From assembly GCA_033065855.1 (NCBI GenBank), contig JAVXUO010002484.1, forward strand, positions 1-64,000: a stretch of 64,000 nt of DNA, written 5' to 3'. This DNA comes from Escallonia rubra (Eukaryota > Streptophyta > Magnoliopsida > Escalloniales > Escalloniaceae). The notes under the pieces are model-generated. The model made no database searches. It was not told the origin of the DNA and worked only from the letters and a program-made list of their open reading frames with translations. Positions within the stretch are counted from its first letter, which is position 1. Every line of letters begins with the position of its first letter. Of the stretch, positions 1 to 11,217 are shown in pieces. Both the position numbers and the translations under genes were made by a program.

Positions 1-847
1 CTATTCATACAATTTATGCACTAATTAGTGGGTTAACGTAACTCGTCCGCTTGATAATCCCCATTTACGGCTCGCATATGCTCTCCTGCATTAGGATCGA
101 CAATCTCAAGCATCGCTATATCTCTTGAATGAACGAGGGATATAATCATGAAAACAATAAAACAACTCTAATCATGCACATAGATCCTACAAACTCTATG
201 TTATCATGGCTGTCGTTCCCCTTGTCGGGGGCTTGCTTTCCACGCATTCGCAGATATGAACGAAAAATTCCTTCCCGAAAACCTCGAAATTAAGATTCTT
301 TTATGAAAAAAAAAAAAAAAGATGACCAAACTTTATGCCTCAAGAAATATAGAGTCGAACTGAACATTATGGTGGTCGCAACAGTCCGATAGAGTCGAAA
401 ACCTCGAAATGTAAGCGTAAAAATGCCATATAAACGAGCTTACTGACACCCTTGATCAGCACAATTACAATGAGTAGCACTAATATCCCATTGCTGCACA
501 GCATCATATAGAGTTAATTTTACAAGAACCAACATCTTTGGACCATTGACGTTGGAAAACAAATGCAGCATACACGAGGGATAAGGTAATTATATGATTG
601 GAATCTTGACACATACTGTTCCTCAAAGACCCCAAACCCCACCAAAAGCACACAAATGTACAAACCTTTCCATCTCTTTCTCTCCCCCCAAATTCATTAT
701 AGCTAGCTTTGGACTTCACGGGCACTCTTTGATCCTGGCTTTTAGCATGTTTTTGCACTGCCCAACGATCCAGAGTCTTCACTTCCGCACTTTCCACTCG
801 TAGTTCCTTCTTTGTCCTGAACTGTTCTCCACAACAGCAACCCAACA
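1..847. other. Upstream region of the peroxidase gene
   Basis: No coding exon is recognised here. The stretch is AT-rich with an A15-type run near 306-320. The last 150 bases before the ATG at 848 are pyrimidine-rich and probably include the 5' leader of the peroxidase. I see no convincing TATA box at a sensible distance. Short open frames on both strands show no family resemblance. Confidence 0.5.
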
Positions 848-3800
848 ATGTCTGCCTTCTGTACTTCCTCTGTTTTCACTTGTTATTTGCTCCTCCTCCT
901 CCTCCTCCTCCTGCGCACCCTTCATTGTTCAGCAGATTCCACCACCAACTCCGCCGCACCTCGCCGCCGTCCTCCCCGCCAGCTCTCGGTCGACTACTAC
1001 GCCACCTCTTGCCGCCAGCTCGACCAGCTGGTCGCCTCCGTCACCGCCCAGCAGTTCAAAGAAGCGCCCGTCTCCGGTCCAGCCACCATCCGGCTCTTCT
1101 TCCATGACTGCTTCGTTGAAGTAATTCTCAGCCCCTATTGAAATTCAGCTTGCGTTGTATAATGTCGCATCTTAGCAGATCACATGCAGCATGTCACACT
1201 CATGATATACAGTGGCTGCGACACTTGTTGGACTAGTTGTTTGTTATTGTGCATACATGTCACAAAAGTTCTTCTAGCTTCTTGTTCTTCATCCTCTTGA
1301 GTTTTTTGGAGTTTCTTCCACCATATTTCCTTGAAAAAAAATTCACTGCTACACGGATTAAAGAATTCTTTTCCCAATTCTCATGTAACGATAATTAATG
1401 TTCATTAAATATTTTTAGTGGCTTTTATTTAGTTATACTAAAAAATACTGTTAAGAATTGTCGCTGAGAGATTTAACTGAAACGCCACTAAAAATATTTA
1501 GCAACTATTGATTGTTACTATATAGGGTTGGAGGAAGATTCTTTTAACTCGGATAGCAACTAAAATTTGTTCTATTTCTTTTGAGAGGGGTTCAATGTGG
1601 ACCAGTCACTTGGGCATATGACTTAAGTCATCTCTTTCATTGCATTGTCCTGACCATATAAGACTGCCGGACTACAAGAATCGAGATGACGGAAGCAAGG
1701 CCAAAAGGACAATTGACGAACATTTCACGGTGTACTGAACGTTTTAGATGGTTGGAACCACTGATTACGGACCACCCAAGAGTTTCTAAGCTAGCACAGA
1801 CATTCTATGCCAGCATTTCATATAACATGTCATAATCTATATGTTTAGGCTTACCAATTTGCGCGATGTTATGGAATGTGAAGGGGTGTGATGGGTCGAT
1901 ATTGTTATCAAGTAGACCCGGAAGCAAAGAAATGGCGGAGAGGGATGCTCAGGACAACAAAGACCTAGCAATGGAGGCGTTTGATGTAGTAAAGAAGGCC
2001 AAGGCTTTGGTGGAGAGCAAGTGCCCCGGTGTTGTATCATGTGCAGACATCCTTGCAATTGCCGCTAGAGACTTTGTCCACTTGGTATGTAGTAATATAA
2101 CTGCTTTTAATTTCAATGCATTTTCTCTGTTTCCTACGACACTTTTCTTTCTAATTGCCGCTAATCATCAAAATTAGAAGGCTCTCGGAATTTTTGATCA
2201 CTAATGTCGCTAAAAGTAGAATGAAAATGAGGCTAAGGTTCTGTTTGACAACATTTTTTTTTTGTTTTCAGTTTTCAAAATAAAAATAAAAAATTAAAGA
2301 GCAGTTAAATTTATTTTTTTTAACAAAAACAAGTGAGTGTTTGATAACCCAAATTTTATTTTGTGTTTGATATTTTTTAGTTTTTTTTTGTGGGTAGTTT
2401 GCGGTGGCGGTGGCTGATGGTGGTTGGTGGCTGCAGCGGTGGTCGCCGGCCGACGGTGGGAGGGTGGTGGTTGTCTAAAAAAAAAGAAAAACAAAAACTG
2501 AAAAAAAAAAACTCAGTTGTGGAGTTTTTTTTTCTTCTTCAGTTTAAAAACTGATTTTTTTAACTGAAGAAGAAAAAAAAATGGTTACCAAACGTAACTT
2601 TTTTTTTCAATTTTCAAAACTGGAAAAAAAACTGTGTCAAACAGGGCCTAAGTTCTTGCATTTTTCACTACGTTCACACTGTTTTGAGGTAGAATGGTTA
2701 AATGTGTCACTAAAGCCTCTTTTTAAAGCGTTAGGGTAACAAAAATAAGTCAATTTAGTCATCTTCTATAAAAGTGTCACTGAAACTAATACTCTCGCCG
2801 TCCTTTAATATTTGATTATATTTAATTTCTTTTTTTGGTTATCCTAAAAAAATTGATCACTTTCCAAATTAAGAAATATCTCATATGTATTTTTTCATAT
2901 TTACCCTTCTTACATTTTTTTATTCTATTCCTTTCTTCACGTTTAATCCTCCACCAACCCGTTTTTCTCTCTTCTCGCCCCCTTTCTTCCCTTCCTCTCT
3001 CTTGAGATAGAATGATAAACAATAAATTCATAAAATGTAACTCATATCATAAATGAACGTGCAAGTCAAACACAATCAATTAAAAAGGGACGGAGAGAGT
3101 ACTTTTTAGTCTATCGTTGGTTTCTATGTTTAGTAGGAAGGAACAACTAAGAAAGGAACGAGAGAAACTATCAAAACAATAAGCATCAGCAACAAAATGG
3201 GCTTGTTGAAATAAGTAATCAAAGCGAAAAAGAAAGGAGAAAAAGAAAAAAAATTAAACTATGGTGTGGAAGATAACAAAATCTTCAAATACTAGAAGTT
3301 GAGGGTGAAGGCTCAAAGCGCTCGACCGCGAATTTCGCATACTACTCTATATATATACTTTTTTACTTCATATATCCGGTGATGTTACTAACTAGCTCAC
3401 GAGTATAAACGTTCTTCACGTAAGCTATTTTTTGAGGTTAAAGAGTATTAGTATATTAACTGAAACAAAACTTCAGCCCGAGTCTTTGGCACGAACAAAC
3501 ACCTGTATTTAATGGAGGCGTAAACCAATCCTACTTGCCCTCTTTATGCAACATACTTCAAATCTATTTTAGCATCTGGGTACGTGTGTAGTTTCCAAGG
3601 ACACATTTAGCCAAATGCCAATTTTCAAGGTAGGATCAGCTTAAGATATATGGACTTAACAATCCAACACTAGGTTGTCCTTGGAGACAAATTAGTTCAA
3701 CAACAACTGAATCCCTATTTTTCTATCCGAGCTGATTCAATAAACTAGCAAATACGGCAAGCATTGTACTCGATTCCGAGGCCATCGCAGCTGTCTAGGT

Positions 3801-5747
3801 TTGGCCAGCAAACAAAGCAGGCATTTTGTACAGAAACTTCTCTGAGCCAGTCAGTGGTTGTGGATGTACTTGGACAACCAGATTGAGAGCAAAGACTTGA
3901 CACTCAGCAGAGCTAGGTTTTCTACGGTTCCTGCAACCTTCTTCAGTCTGCTGCTGTATTAAAACATACTCATCAATTTCTTACAATCTTAGTAGTCCAC
4001 TAGCGTAATGCATATATCCTGCTCCCTAACTGCTCATAAAAACTCCTTCATGCAGTCCCCATTCCTTGCATATCTGTCTGTTTTCTACGGTTCCTGCAAC
4101 CTTCTTCAGTCTGCTGCTGTTGTAAAAAAATCCTTTGATTCCTTTCATACACTTCATCATTTTTTTTTTGTTTTTTAATGTCATTTTATTTTCTATGTAT
4201 GCACTTCATCATTTGAGAAAGCATGTATACTAAGGTAGCGTTTGAAATCACTAAAGTTTTCAGTTTTGTAAACTAGAGGAAAAAAAATGCGTTTGATATA
4301 CAGTTTTCATTTTTTTTTCTTCAATTTTGAAAACCAGTTTTTAAAACATGACTGTTTTTTGAAACTCCAATTTTAGAGTTTTGGGTTTCCAGTTTTGGTT
4401 TTTGTTTCGAGACCATCACCACCCGCCACCCCCAATCGCCACTACACCACCGGCACCACGAAGAAAAACGCAAATAAAAATTGGGTAATCAAGCACCCAA
4501 TAGAAAAAACTTAAAATAAAAATTGTGTAATCAAACACCCATTTGTTTTTGTAAAAAATAAAAACTAAACTGATTTAGTTTTTATTTTTTTGGAAACTGA
4601 AAACAAAAACTGTAAGTGATTTTAACCAGACCCTAAATATGAGGTAAAGAACTCCGTTGAGGTTGGATTATAAAGTTCTAAAGGCTGCCTCTAGTATCGA
4701 GGTATATACGGCTTTTTGTCAAAGTAACGTACAGTTTTAAAAACCGTGTGGTACAATCACCGTAAAACAAACATTACGCTGACAAAAGTCGAAACTGTTT
4801 TGATCACAAGCGCATTGAATAGCCATTCTAGAACAATAATTAGCTTTGGTTCATTTCGCACACCGAAAACTATTTCAGGAGAAGTTCGAATCCGCTCATT
4901 GATGAGACCACGATGTAAAGACGATACCATTTCTTTTTATATTCTACGTATGCATTTTATCTTTTCAAAATGTTGTATATTACTTATATGAACTAAAAAA
5001 ACTCGTTAGATTTTATTGTTTTAAATGCTACTTCTAATATAAAAGTATATACAACTTTTGTAAAAATAGGTACCGATTCGAAAGTAAGTGATACGATCAC
5101 CTTAAAGCAAATATTCTTTTCACCTTTGATTACTTTTTAAAGTATTGATTGGTGGTATGCAACAGGCAGGGGGGCCTTATTATCAAGTGAAGAAAGGCAG
5201 GTGGGATGGGAAAATATCAATGGCATCAAGGGTTTACTCCAATCTTCCCCATGCAAACTCAACCATTGATGAGCTCCTGAACCTCTTTTCTTCCAAAGGC
5301 CTAACGCGGGACGACCTGGTAGTCCTCTCGGGCGCCCACACGATCGGTTTTGCGCATTGCAAGCATTTTGTAAGCCGGCTCTACGACTACCGGGGCACCC
5401 GACAACCCGACCCGGCCATTGATTCTAGACTCCTAAAGGCCCTCAAGATGTCATGCCCAAGTTTTGGTGGCAATGACAATGTTGTAGCACCTTTTGATGT
5501 GACGACACCCTTTTCATTTGACAACGCTTATTACCAAAATTTGGAGTCCAAATTGGGTTTATTAGCCTCTGATCAGGCCCTATCTTTGGATACAAGAACC
5601 AAGCCTTTGGTCCAAGCTCTGGCAAAGGATAAGCAAAAGTTCTTCCAAGCATTTTCATTAGCCATGGATAAAATGGGCTCTATTGGAGTGAAGAGAGGGC
5701 CAAGACATGGAGAGAAAAGAAAGGATTGCAGTATGCATATGTCATGA
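848..5747 (+). CDS. PER19: Class III secretory peroxidase, PER19-like
   Basis: Exons 848-1120, 1884-2084 and 5166-5747 join in frame into 351 residues. Class III peroxidases oxidise phenolics with H2O2 in the cell wall or vacuole (lignification, suberin, ROS control). Visible features: a signal peptide with a run of nine Leu (residues 14-22, from a CTC microsatellite), the mature start LSVDYY, the distal haem motif RLFFHDCF with Arg82 and His86, GCDGSILL, the CPGVVSCADILAIAARD block, and the proximal haem His216 in LSGAHTIGFAHC. The C-terminal SLAMDKMGSIGVK is typical. All splice sites are GT-AG and in phase 0. The family usually has a third intron after the proximal His block; it is absent here. 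The assignment to the PER19 subgroup rests on remembered similarity ([40 protein letters not shown], each under 26 residues in the family) and is less certain than the family call. Confidence 0.93.
1383..1546. mobile_element. Fold-back MITE, family F, copy 1 (diverged)
   Basis: Lies in peroxidase intron 1. It shares the core words ATATTTTTAGTGGCTTTTATTTAG, CTAAAAAATACTGTTAAGAATTGTCGCTG and the terminal GGGTTGGAGGAAGATTC with copies at 51493, 62156 and 63757. The left and right halves are inverted relative to each other, so the element can fold into a hairpin. The left terminus is eroded. Confidence 0.6.
2237..2648. mobile_element. PIF/Harbinger-like (Tourist-type) MITE, copy 1
   Basis: Lies in peroxidase intron 2. 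Terminal inverted repeats: GGTTCTGTTTGACA at the left and, read on the other strand, GGCCCTGTTTGACAC at the right. TAA trinucleotides flank both ends (2234-2236 and 2649-2651), the 3-bp target duplication expected of PIF/Harbinger elements. Sub-terminal poly-T/poly-A blocks pair with each other. The core (about 2400-2475) is GC-rich and made of GGTGG/CGGTGG words. Confidence 0.75.
4234..4633. mobile_element. PIF/Harbinger-like MITE, copy 2
   Basis: Second member of the same family, also in peroxidase intron 2. Left end GGTAGCGTTTGAAATCAC, right end on the other strand GGGTCTGGTTAAAATCAC, flanked by TAA at 4231-4233 and 4634-4636. The core near 4412-4460 is a CCACC/CGCCA-rich stretch matching the type of core seen in copies 1 and 4. 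It also shares ATCAAACACCCA and TTTGTTTTTGTAAAAAATA sub-terminal words. Confidence 0.72.
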
Positions 5748-6406
5748 TTGATTGATGTGTATAAATTTTCAAGTTCATTTTGCCTTTTTTTGTGTGAGGG
5801 TTTTAGAGGTTTTAAGTTCTTTTGTTTTTTTTTTGGAGAGTTTTAGGTTTCGTATGTTGGTTTTGGTGCTTTTTCTATGCAATGCACAGGTAGGGGCGGA
5901 TGTCTGGAGAGTTAATTCCAATCTTTTCTTGCGGAGTTCGTTTACATGGAATTGAAATTTTTTTATTTACGACTTTTGGCATTCATATACATGTTCATGT
6001 GTGAGAGCAAGAACGGGAACATGAGCACAAATTCTGCAATCACGTTTTGGCAACACCTTAACAAAGATAACCCTGATTAAAATCATCGGTATCATGTATT
6101 TTATATTTCACCCAAACAGTAAGACAAAAACTCATTTTCACGTGAGTCGCCGTGCCTTAGTCTTTTGTCTACGCCTCGCATGTGGTGACACCCAAATGTC
6201 ACACGACATCAGTCTGATACCATCTCTCCCACTACATTTTCTTTTTACCGTATAAATATCACTAAATTTGATTTCACTTTTTGTTCTCAATTCTGCTTTT
6301 ATTCCGCGGTTTCGCATTCTTAAAAATAAAAAAAATGTATTCAACTTTTATTCTCGATCCGCTCCCACTCGACGAACCGATGACTGGGGGGGGGGTTGGA
6401 GGGGTC

Positions 6407-6413
6407 TATATAG
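6407..6413 (+). promoter_or_regulatory. Possible TATA box of the DTD gene
   Basis: The sequence TCTATATAGA lies 131 bases before the DTD start codon and follows a G-run. Position and sequence suit a core promoter, but no transcription start can be read from sequence alone. Confidence 0.4.
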
Positions 6414-6543
6414 ACAACTCCTATGCTCGCTCCATGAACCCAAATCCACCTATAGCCAAACAGAGTCTCAAGTCAAGGCACAGATTAGCCCACAAAGCTG
6501 TGTTTGGCTAGCGAGGAAGAGCAAGGCCAGAATCAGGTAGAAA

Positions 6544-9500
6544 ATGAAGGCCGTGGTTCAGCGAGTGGCCTCCGCCAGCGTCGAGGTCAGTCAGAACAGC
6601 AAACCGAGCAAGCAATCGCTTTCTCTCTAATGCTTTTGTGTACTGTTAACCTGCTTCACCTGCGCGCTATAGCAAATTGCAGGTGGAAGGGCGCACGGTG
6701 TCGGCAATCGGGCCGGGCCTCCTCGTCCTCGTCGGCCTTCACGACTCCGACGCCGACTCCGATGCTGACTACATGTATGTAATGCGCCCTCTTTTTTGTC
6801 ATGTATCTACGCTTGTCGCTAAAAGATTAATTTCATGTCGCAAATTGTATTAGTGCGAAAACACTGTTGAAAAAAATAAATAAAAATGGACGCTAGGAAT
6901 GTTTTCTTCAGTGCCCAAGACTAGTACAGTTGCTAATGCAGTAGGTACAATTCTGTACAGCATTGTTCGTGAAAAAAATAAATAAAAATGGACGCTAGGA
7001 ATATTTTCTTCAGGGCCCAAGACTAGTACAGTTGCTAATGCAGTAGGTACAATTCTGTACATCATTGTTCGTTCAGGCTAAAAAGCTCGGCTTTTTCGAT
7101 TTGGGAATGTTTATTCCGACCCTGATGTATGCTTGTCCACACCTCATTGGTCGATCAAAAACTTATCGTTGTTCCTTGTAAAGTTTTAGGAACAACTGAG
7201 AGTGTGAAAAGCTGAATCGGGTGTGGAAATAGATGATCCCCTTAATTTTACCACTTTAATCTATTTTTGTTAGTGAAGGTCTTTGCAGACTTTGTAATGC
7301 CTTTGGTGACATTTTTATTTTTGTGGATTTTAATTTCCTAAGAAAATAGCTTCAACATTGATGTTAGGTATTAAAGCTTTAAATTCTTGACAGCTGTCGC
7401 AAAGTGTTGAATATGAGATTGTTCCCAAATGAAAAGACAGAAAAGACCTGGGATCAAAATGTAAGTTCTTTGTGTTTGTGTGTATCTACAATTATTTGGA
7501 TAATGTTAACGGGTGGCCCTATTGGCACTCCCGTAACGGCTAATGGCACTCCCTGGATTGCTTTGCCAAATTGTGCGCAGAAAGAAATAGTACAAAGAGT
7601 GCCATTAGCCATCATCGGAATGGTAACGGTATTACATAGTAAAATGTGGGCAGAAATGTGCCCCAACCAAGTGAATTTGGGGGCTTCTATAACATGTCAG
7701 CGGTTGCTAAAATAGTTGTTTTATATGAATGTGGTTGTGTTGACAGGTTATGCAGAGGAATTATGAGGTTCTATTAGGTACATGGATGATGGAACAACTT
7801 TTTATTTTACATTTTTGCTGATATTTGATCTTTCATTGTGTGTTAGTGTTAAGTATTGGGTTCAAGCAAACGAGTGGCATTATGGAGTCCTAATGATGTT
7901 TGTCTGGTGGTACAGTGAGTCAATTTACGTTGTATGGGATACTGAAGGGTAACAAGCCGGATTTTCATGTTGCAATGCCACCTGATAGAGCAAGGCCCTT
8001 CTATGCTTCCCTAGTTGAAAAGTTCGAAAAATCTTACAGACCTGATGCAGTGAAAGGTGTGGTTTCTTTGGCAAACTCTTGGTTGGGACTAATTTATTTT
8101 ACTGATTTTATTTTTTACAAGCAAGGTATTTTAAACATTGAAAGTAGCACTGATTCCTAACAAACATAAAGAAAATGCAGCATAATTGCAACTGTTGCTT
8201 CCGTTGTTGCACAAGAGCATTAAATTGTGCAGAGGCTCAACAGTTGATACATAAGCAGCCCTCCGAATTTCCTTGAGAAAGTAATACCATGAGTTTTTAG
8301 GAGTTGCCTAATCTATTCCCTACAAGATCTTGAGCAGTCAGTACCTTGAGAGTTCCCTTAAGAGAACTGATGACCTTTCCCGTAGAGATCCTAAGGCTTT
8401 ATAACTTTGATATTTACATATCAATAGTAACACAAGCACGCGTGTACATACATATTCACACACACTCCACACACATACGGGTAGTTTGCTGAAAAGGTTG
8501 TGCCCATCTGAGTAACTGTTAGAATCACGACAATTGTCCCACTTGGAATGGAAGATGCTTTTGTGTTATTGGTTTCTGGTAAGGTCACTTCATTATGACC
8601 TGGAGGCCATGGGTTCAAAAATCCAAAAATAGCCTGTCCAGTGTCCACAAACTGGGGGTAAGGCTGCTTAGGTCTCACCATCCGTAGCAACTGCAATGGC
8701 AGAAGATTATATAAAAGAATCTGTATAAAGTTTGCTCTAGTCACAATTACTCTAGGTGTTCATGGAAACTGCTTCTTCGCCTGCTTTCCTAGTATCAGCG
8801 CCTTCAGTACTTGGGGAGAGCCATTCATAGAGTGCTAATGATCGACCAAGCATAGCTTTTGTTTACGCTTGTTCAATTGGTAAACGAGCTGAGCTTGACT
8901 TAACCAAAATGAATTAAATAACCTGACTGCCCAAATCGAGTATGAAATCTAGCAAGGCATCCAAAGAGTGTCTCCCTGACTCTCTTACCCGTGAAGGTCC
9001 AGTATTAAGAAGCAACTGCCTCATTGCCACGATTAATCTATCAATCCGATATGTTTACATGTGCAGATCTTTAGGAAACTTTAAAGTGCGTATAAGAAGT
9101 GCGTATATAAGATAAGACATGAAGTTTCTTAGTCATGTGATGTTCAATTTAAAGTGTTGGAACTCACCAAACGAGTTCATTGTCGCAGAATATCTGATGC
9201 TATTCATATGGCAATAAAAGTTTACGATCGCGAACATATCTTTCCATCTTCTAGTTTATCCTTAGATTTTTGTGGAGGAGTCCATAAGTCTGACATGGGT
9301 GGTTCCTATATTACATAGAATGAGAGCATAGTCGCAGAAGAGAGATCACGAGCTTCACCCCCTAATAGAGTTAAGAATGGGTTCAACATAATGAGATAGT
9401 CATTTCTTGTTTTCTCTTTCTTGCTTGCTGACCCGGTTGCTTGTTTTCTGTGTCTTATTGCTATAGATGGAGTATTTGGAGCAATGATGAAGGTGTGGCT

Positions 9501-9649
9501 CTCTAAACCTAGTATTTTGATAGTTGTTGTTAACTATGTTCTGGGTGGTGTGGTGGCCTAACTTGTGATGTTCTGACGGATGGAAGGTCAATCTGGTAAA
9601 CGACGGTCCCGTTACAATGCAGCTTGACTCATTGCAACCATCCAATTGA
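6544..9649 (+). CDS. DTD1: D-aminoacyl-tRNA deacylase (DTD)
   Basis: Seven exons join in frame: 6544-6585, 6683-6774, 7394-7460, 7747-7777, 7916-8056, 9467-9492 and 9587-9649, giving 153 residues, the normal length for DTD. The enzyme hydrolyses D-amino acids (and misacylated Gly) from tRNA, protecting translation; it acts as a cytosolic or organellar homodimer. The N-terminus MKAVVQRVASASVEV is the family start. Family motifs are visible: GPGLLVLVG, CRKVLNMRLF, the active-site SQFTLYG (residues 79-85), NKPDFHVAMPPDRARPFY, and NDGPVT (138-143), which carries the Gly-cisPro chirality-sensing motif. Exon 4 has only 31 bases and exon 6 only 26. All introns are GT-AG. The ATG choice follows from the family start; an upstream ATG at 6504 is in another frame. 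Confidence 0.92.
6868..7071 (+). repeat. Two-copy 102-bp tandem duplication in DTD intron 2
   Basis: Copies 6868-6969 and 6970-7071 are nearly identical (TGAAAAAAATAAATAAAAATGG... to ...TGTACAGCATTGTTCG), with only a few substitutions visible. This is a recent direct duplication. Confidence 0.9.
7538..7610. repeat. Inverted repeat in DTD intron 3
   Basis: GGCTAATGGCACTC at 7538-7551 is the perfect reverse complement of GAGTGCCATTAGCC at 7597-7610. This gives a 14-bp stem with a 45-base loop. Neighbouring words (TTGGCACTCCCGTAACGG) partly repeat the arm, suggesting a small MITE relic of unknown class. Confidence 0.55.
8555..8700 (+). mobile_element. Diverged Au-type SINE in DTD intron 5
   Basis: Shows the order of words expected of the plant Au SINE: CTGGTAAGGT, then GACCTGGAGGCCATGGGTTC (the tRNA-like B-box region), then AGCCTG, and then GGGGTAAGGCTGC. 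The A-box side and the 3' end are eroded. No target duplication was found. The call rests on remembered Au consensus features. Confidence 0.55.
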
Positions 9650-9890
9650 GTATAGTCCTGCCACCAATGAACCTGCCAGTGCTAAGCATCCCACATGATT
9701 TATGTTACTAAACCTGCATGATTCCGGCAATACAAATCATGCAGAGGGGCTTGAATAAATGGATTGCTTGGCTTGTATCAGTCAGTAGGGTGTTAAGTCG
9801 GCTATAATTGCCAGATTCAAGAAGATATTCGGATATTTTCTCTGAACCACAATGTCATGCGTGCAGCGTGGACAGAATCACAGAGACTAT

Positions 9891-10013
9891 CGTTAATTAG
9901 CGTTTCAAACAAGGAGGATTATTGTCTCCAACTTTTAGGAACTATGTAATGCTCGTTAATTAGCGTTTCAAACTAGGATTATTGTCTCCAACTTTTAGGA
10001 ATTATGTAATGCT
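9891..10013 (+). repeat. Two-copy tandem duplication of about 60 bp
   Basis: Copies 9891-9953 and 9954-10013 both run CGTTAATTAGCGTTTCAAAC ... TTTTAGGAAYTATGTAATGCT. The second has a 3-base deletion near its start. It lies just downstream of the DTD gene. Confidence 0.9.
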
Positions 10014-10628
10014 ACCCCCCTAACTTGCTAATACTTGGTTGTAGATGTGAAAACTTGTTTCAAGAAGACCAATAGGCAGGGGCGGAGATGCCTGGGAATA
10101 AATTTAAGCAACGTTGTTTCTGCTGTGTTCCACAGGGCATCCCAATTGGTGACAAACATATTCAATTTGCCCTTCAAAAGAAGCCTTGGACTTTTATCAG
10201 TTTTGGACCTTCTAATTTTGTCCTCCATGTTTCAGACAAAGGCTGGACGTTCTCATGGTCATGCGCAAATTAATGAAAGTTCAAAATTTTTTTCTCTTTT
10301 TGGTGAATTGCTGATAGTTTTTCCTTAGTTGTGTTCAACACATAAGTTTGGCATTGAATTTGAGTTTCATTCGTCTGAATTTTTGTTAGCAGTTAATTAT
10401 CTATCTATTTGGTGCAAATTTTGGGTGATTGAACTCGTCAATGGCGTTTTAAGCATTAGCTTTGAAAATTTTGTACAGCCTAGATGCACCACAATTCCCA
10501 TATCTACGTAACCACTGGGCAGCAAGGTTTTTGGCTCCGCCACACGAAGATCTGTGCAACAAGTACAATTATAGAAGGTGAAAAGGCATTGCTTGAAAAT
10601 TCATGCAAGTTCCATGGTTGCGAAATTT
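10014..10628. other. Intergenic stretch between DTD and SNI1
   Basis: No recognisable gene. GGGGCGGAG near 10079 and GGCTCCGCC near 10531 form a short inverted pair about 450 bases apart, reminiscent of MITE ends. I could not confirm a target duplication. Confidence 0.4.
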
Positions 10629-10820
10629 GAGTATGTTTGAAGTCACTTTCAGTTTTGATTTTTTGTTTCCAATAAAAAAAAACAAAAAAAACAAAAAAAA
10701 CAACTATGTTCTAAAAATTGAAGGAAAAAAAAAACGAAAACTGTGTGTCAAACGCGTTTTTTTCTTCAATTTACAAAACTAAAGAAAAAACTGAAAAACA
10801 AATTATTTTCAAACTGGACC
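10629..10820. mobile_element. PIF/Harbinger-like MITE, copy 3 (internally deleted)
   Basis: Left end GTTTGAAGTCACTTTCAG matches copy 2. The right end, TTTCAAACTGGACC followed by TAA, is its complement. The GC-rich core present in copies 1, 2 and 4 is missing, leaving about 190 bases of A/T-rich arms. The left target duplication is not intact. Confidence 0.6.
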
Positions 10821-11217
10821 TAAATATCCCCCAATTTTCTGGGTGCCCTGCAACAAACTAGTAAGCCCAAGTGTATTAACCTTTTCCACCAAAGGATTTT
10901 GAACGTTAACACCGTGTGTGTTCGCATCTCTAGATCACTATTTGCAAAGTGGCTTCTGTAGTGTAACTACAACATAGGATAAGTGTGCGGTTTCAGAAGC
11001 AGGTAGCACAACCATCCCAAAACAAACATTACTTGCTAAAACCAACACTGCTTTGACAATAAGGCTAGTCTCAGATAACCATAATCTGAGCCTAAACTTT
11101 GTAGATATAAAGAAGGGAGATCCCAAAGCAGCAGTGCCATGCCTAAAATGTTCAGCTCGGTAAGCAGCAATGGAAGGGATTTGCTTCTTGCAAAACTATC
11201 TATGCTTTATGCTAGGG

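Noticed and set aside
8421-8744. Minus-strand 107-codon frame in DTD intron 5
   Set aside because: It overlaps the Au SINE relic and has no protein similarity that I recognise.
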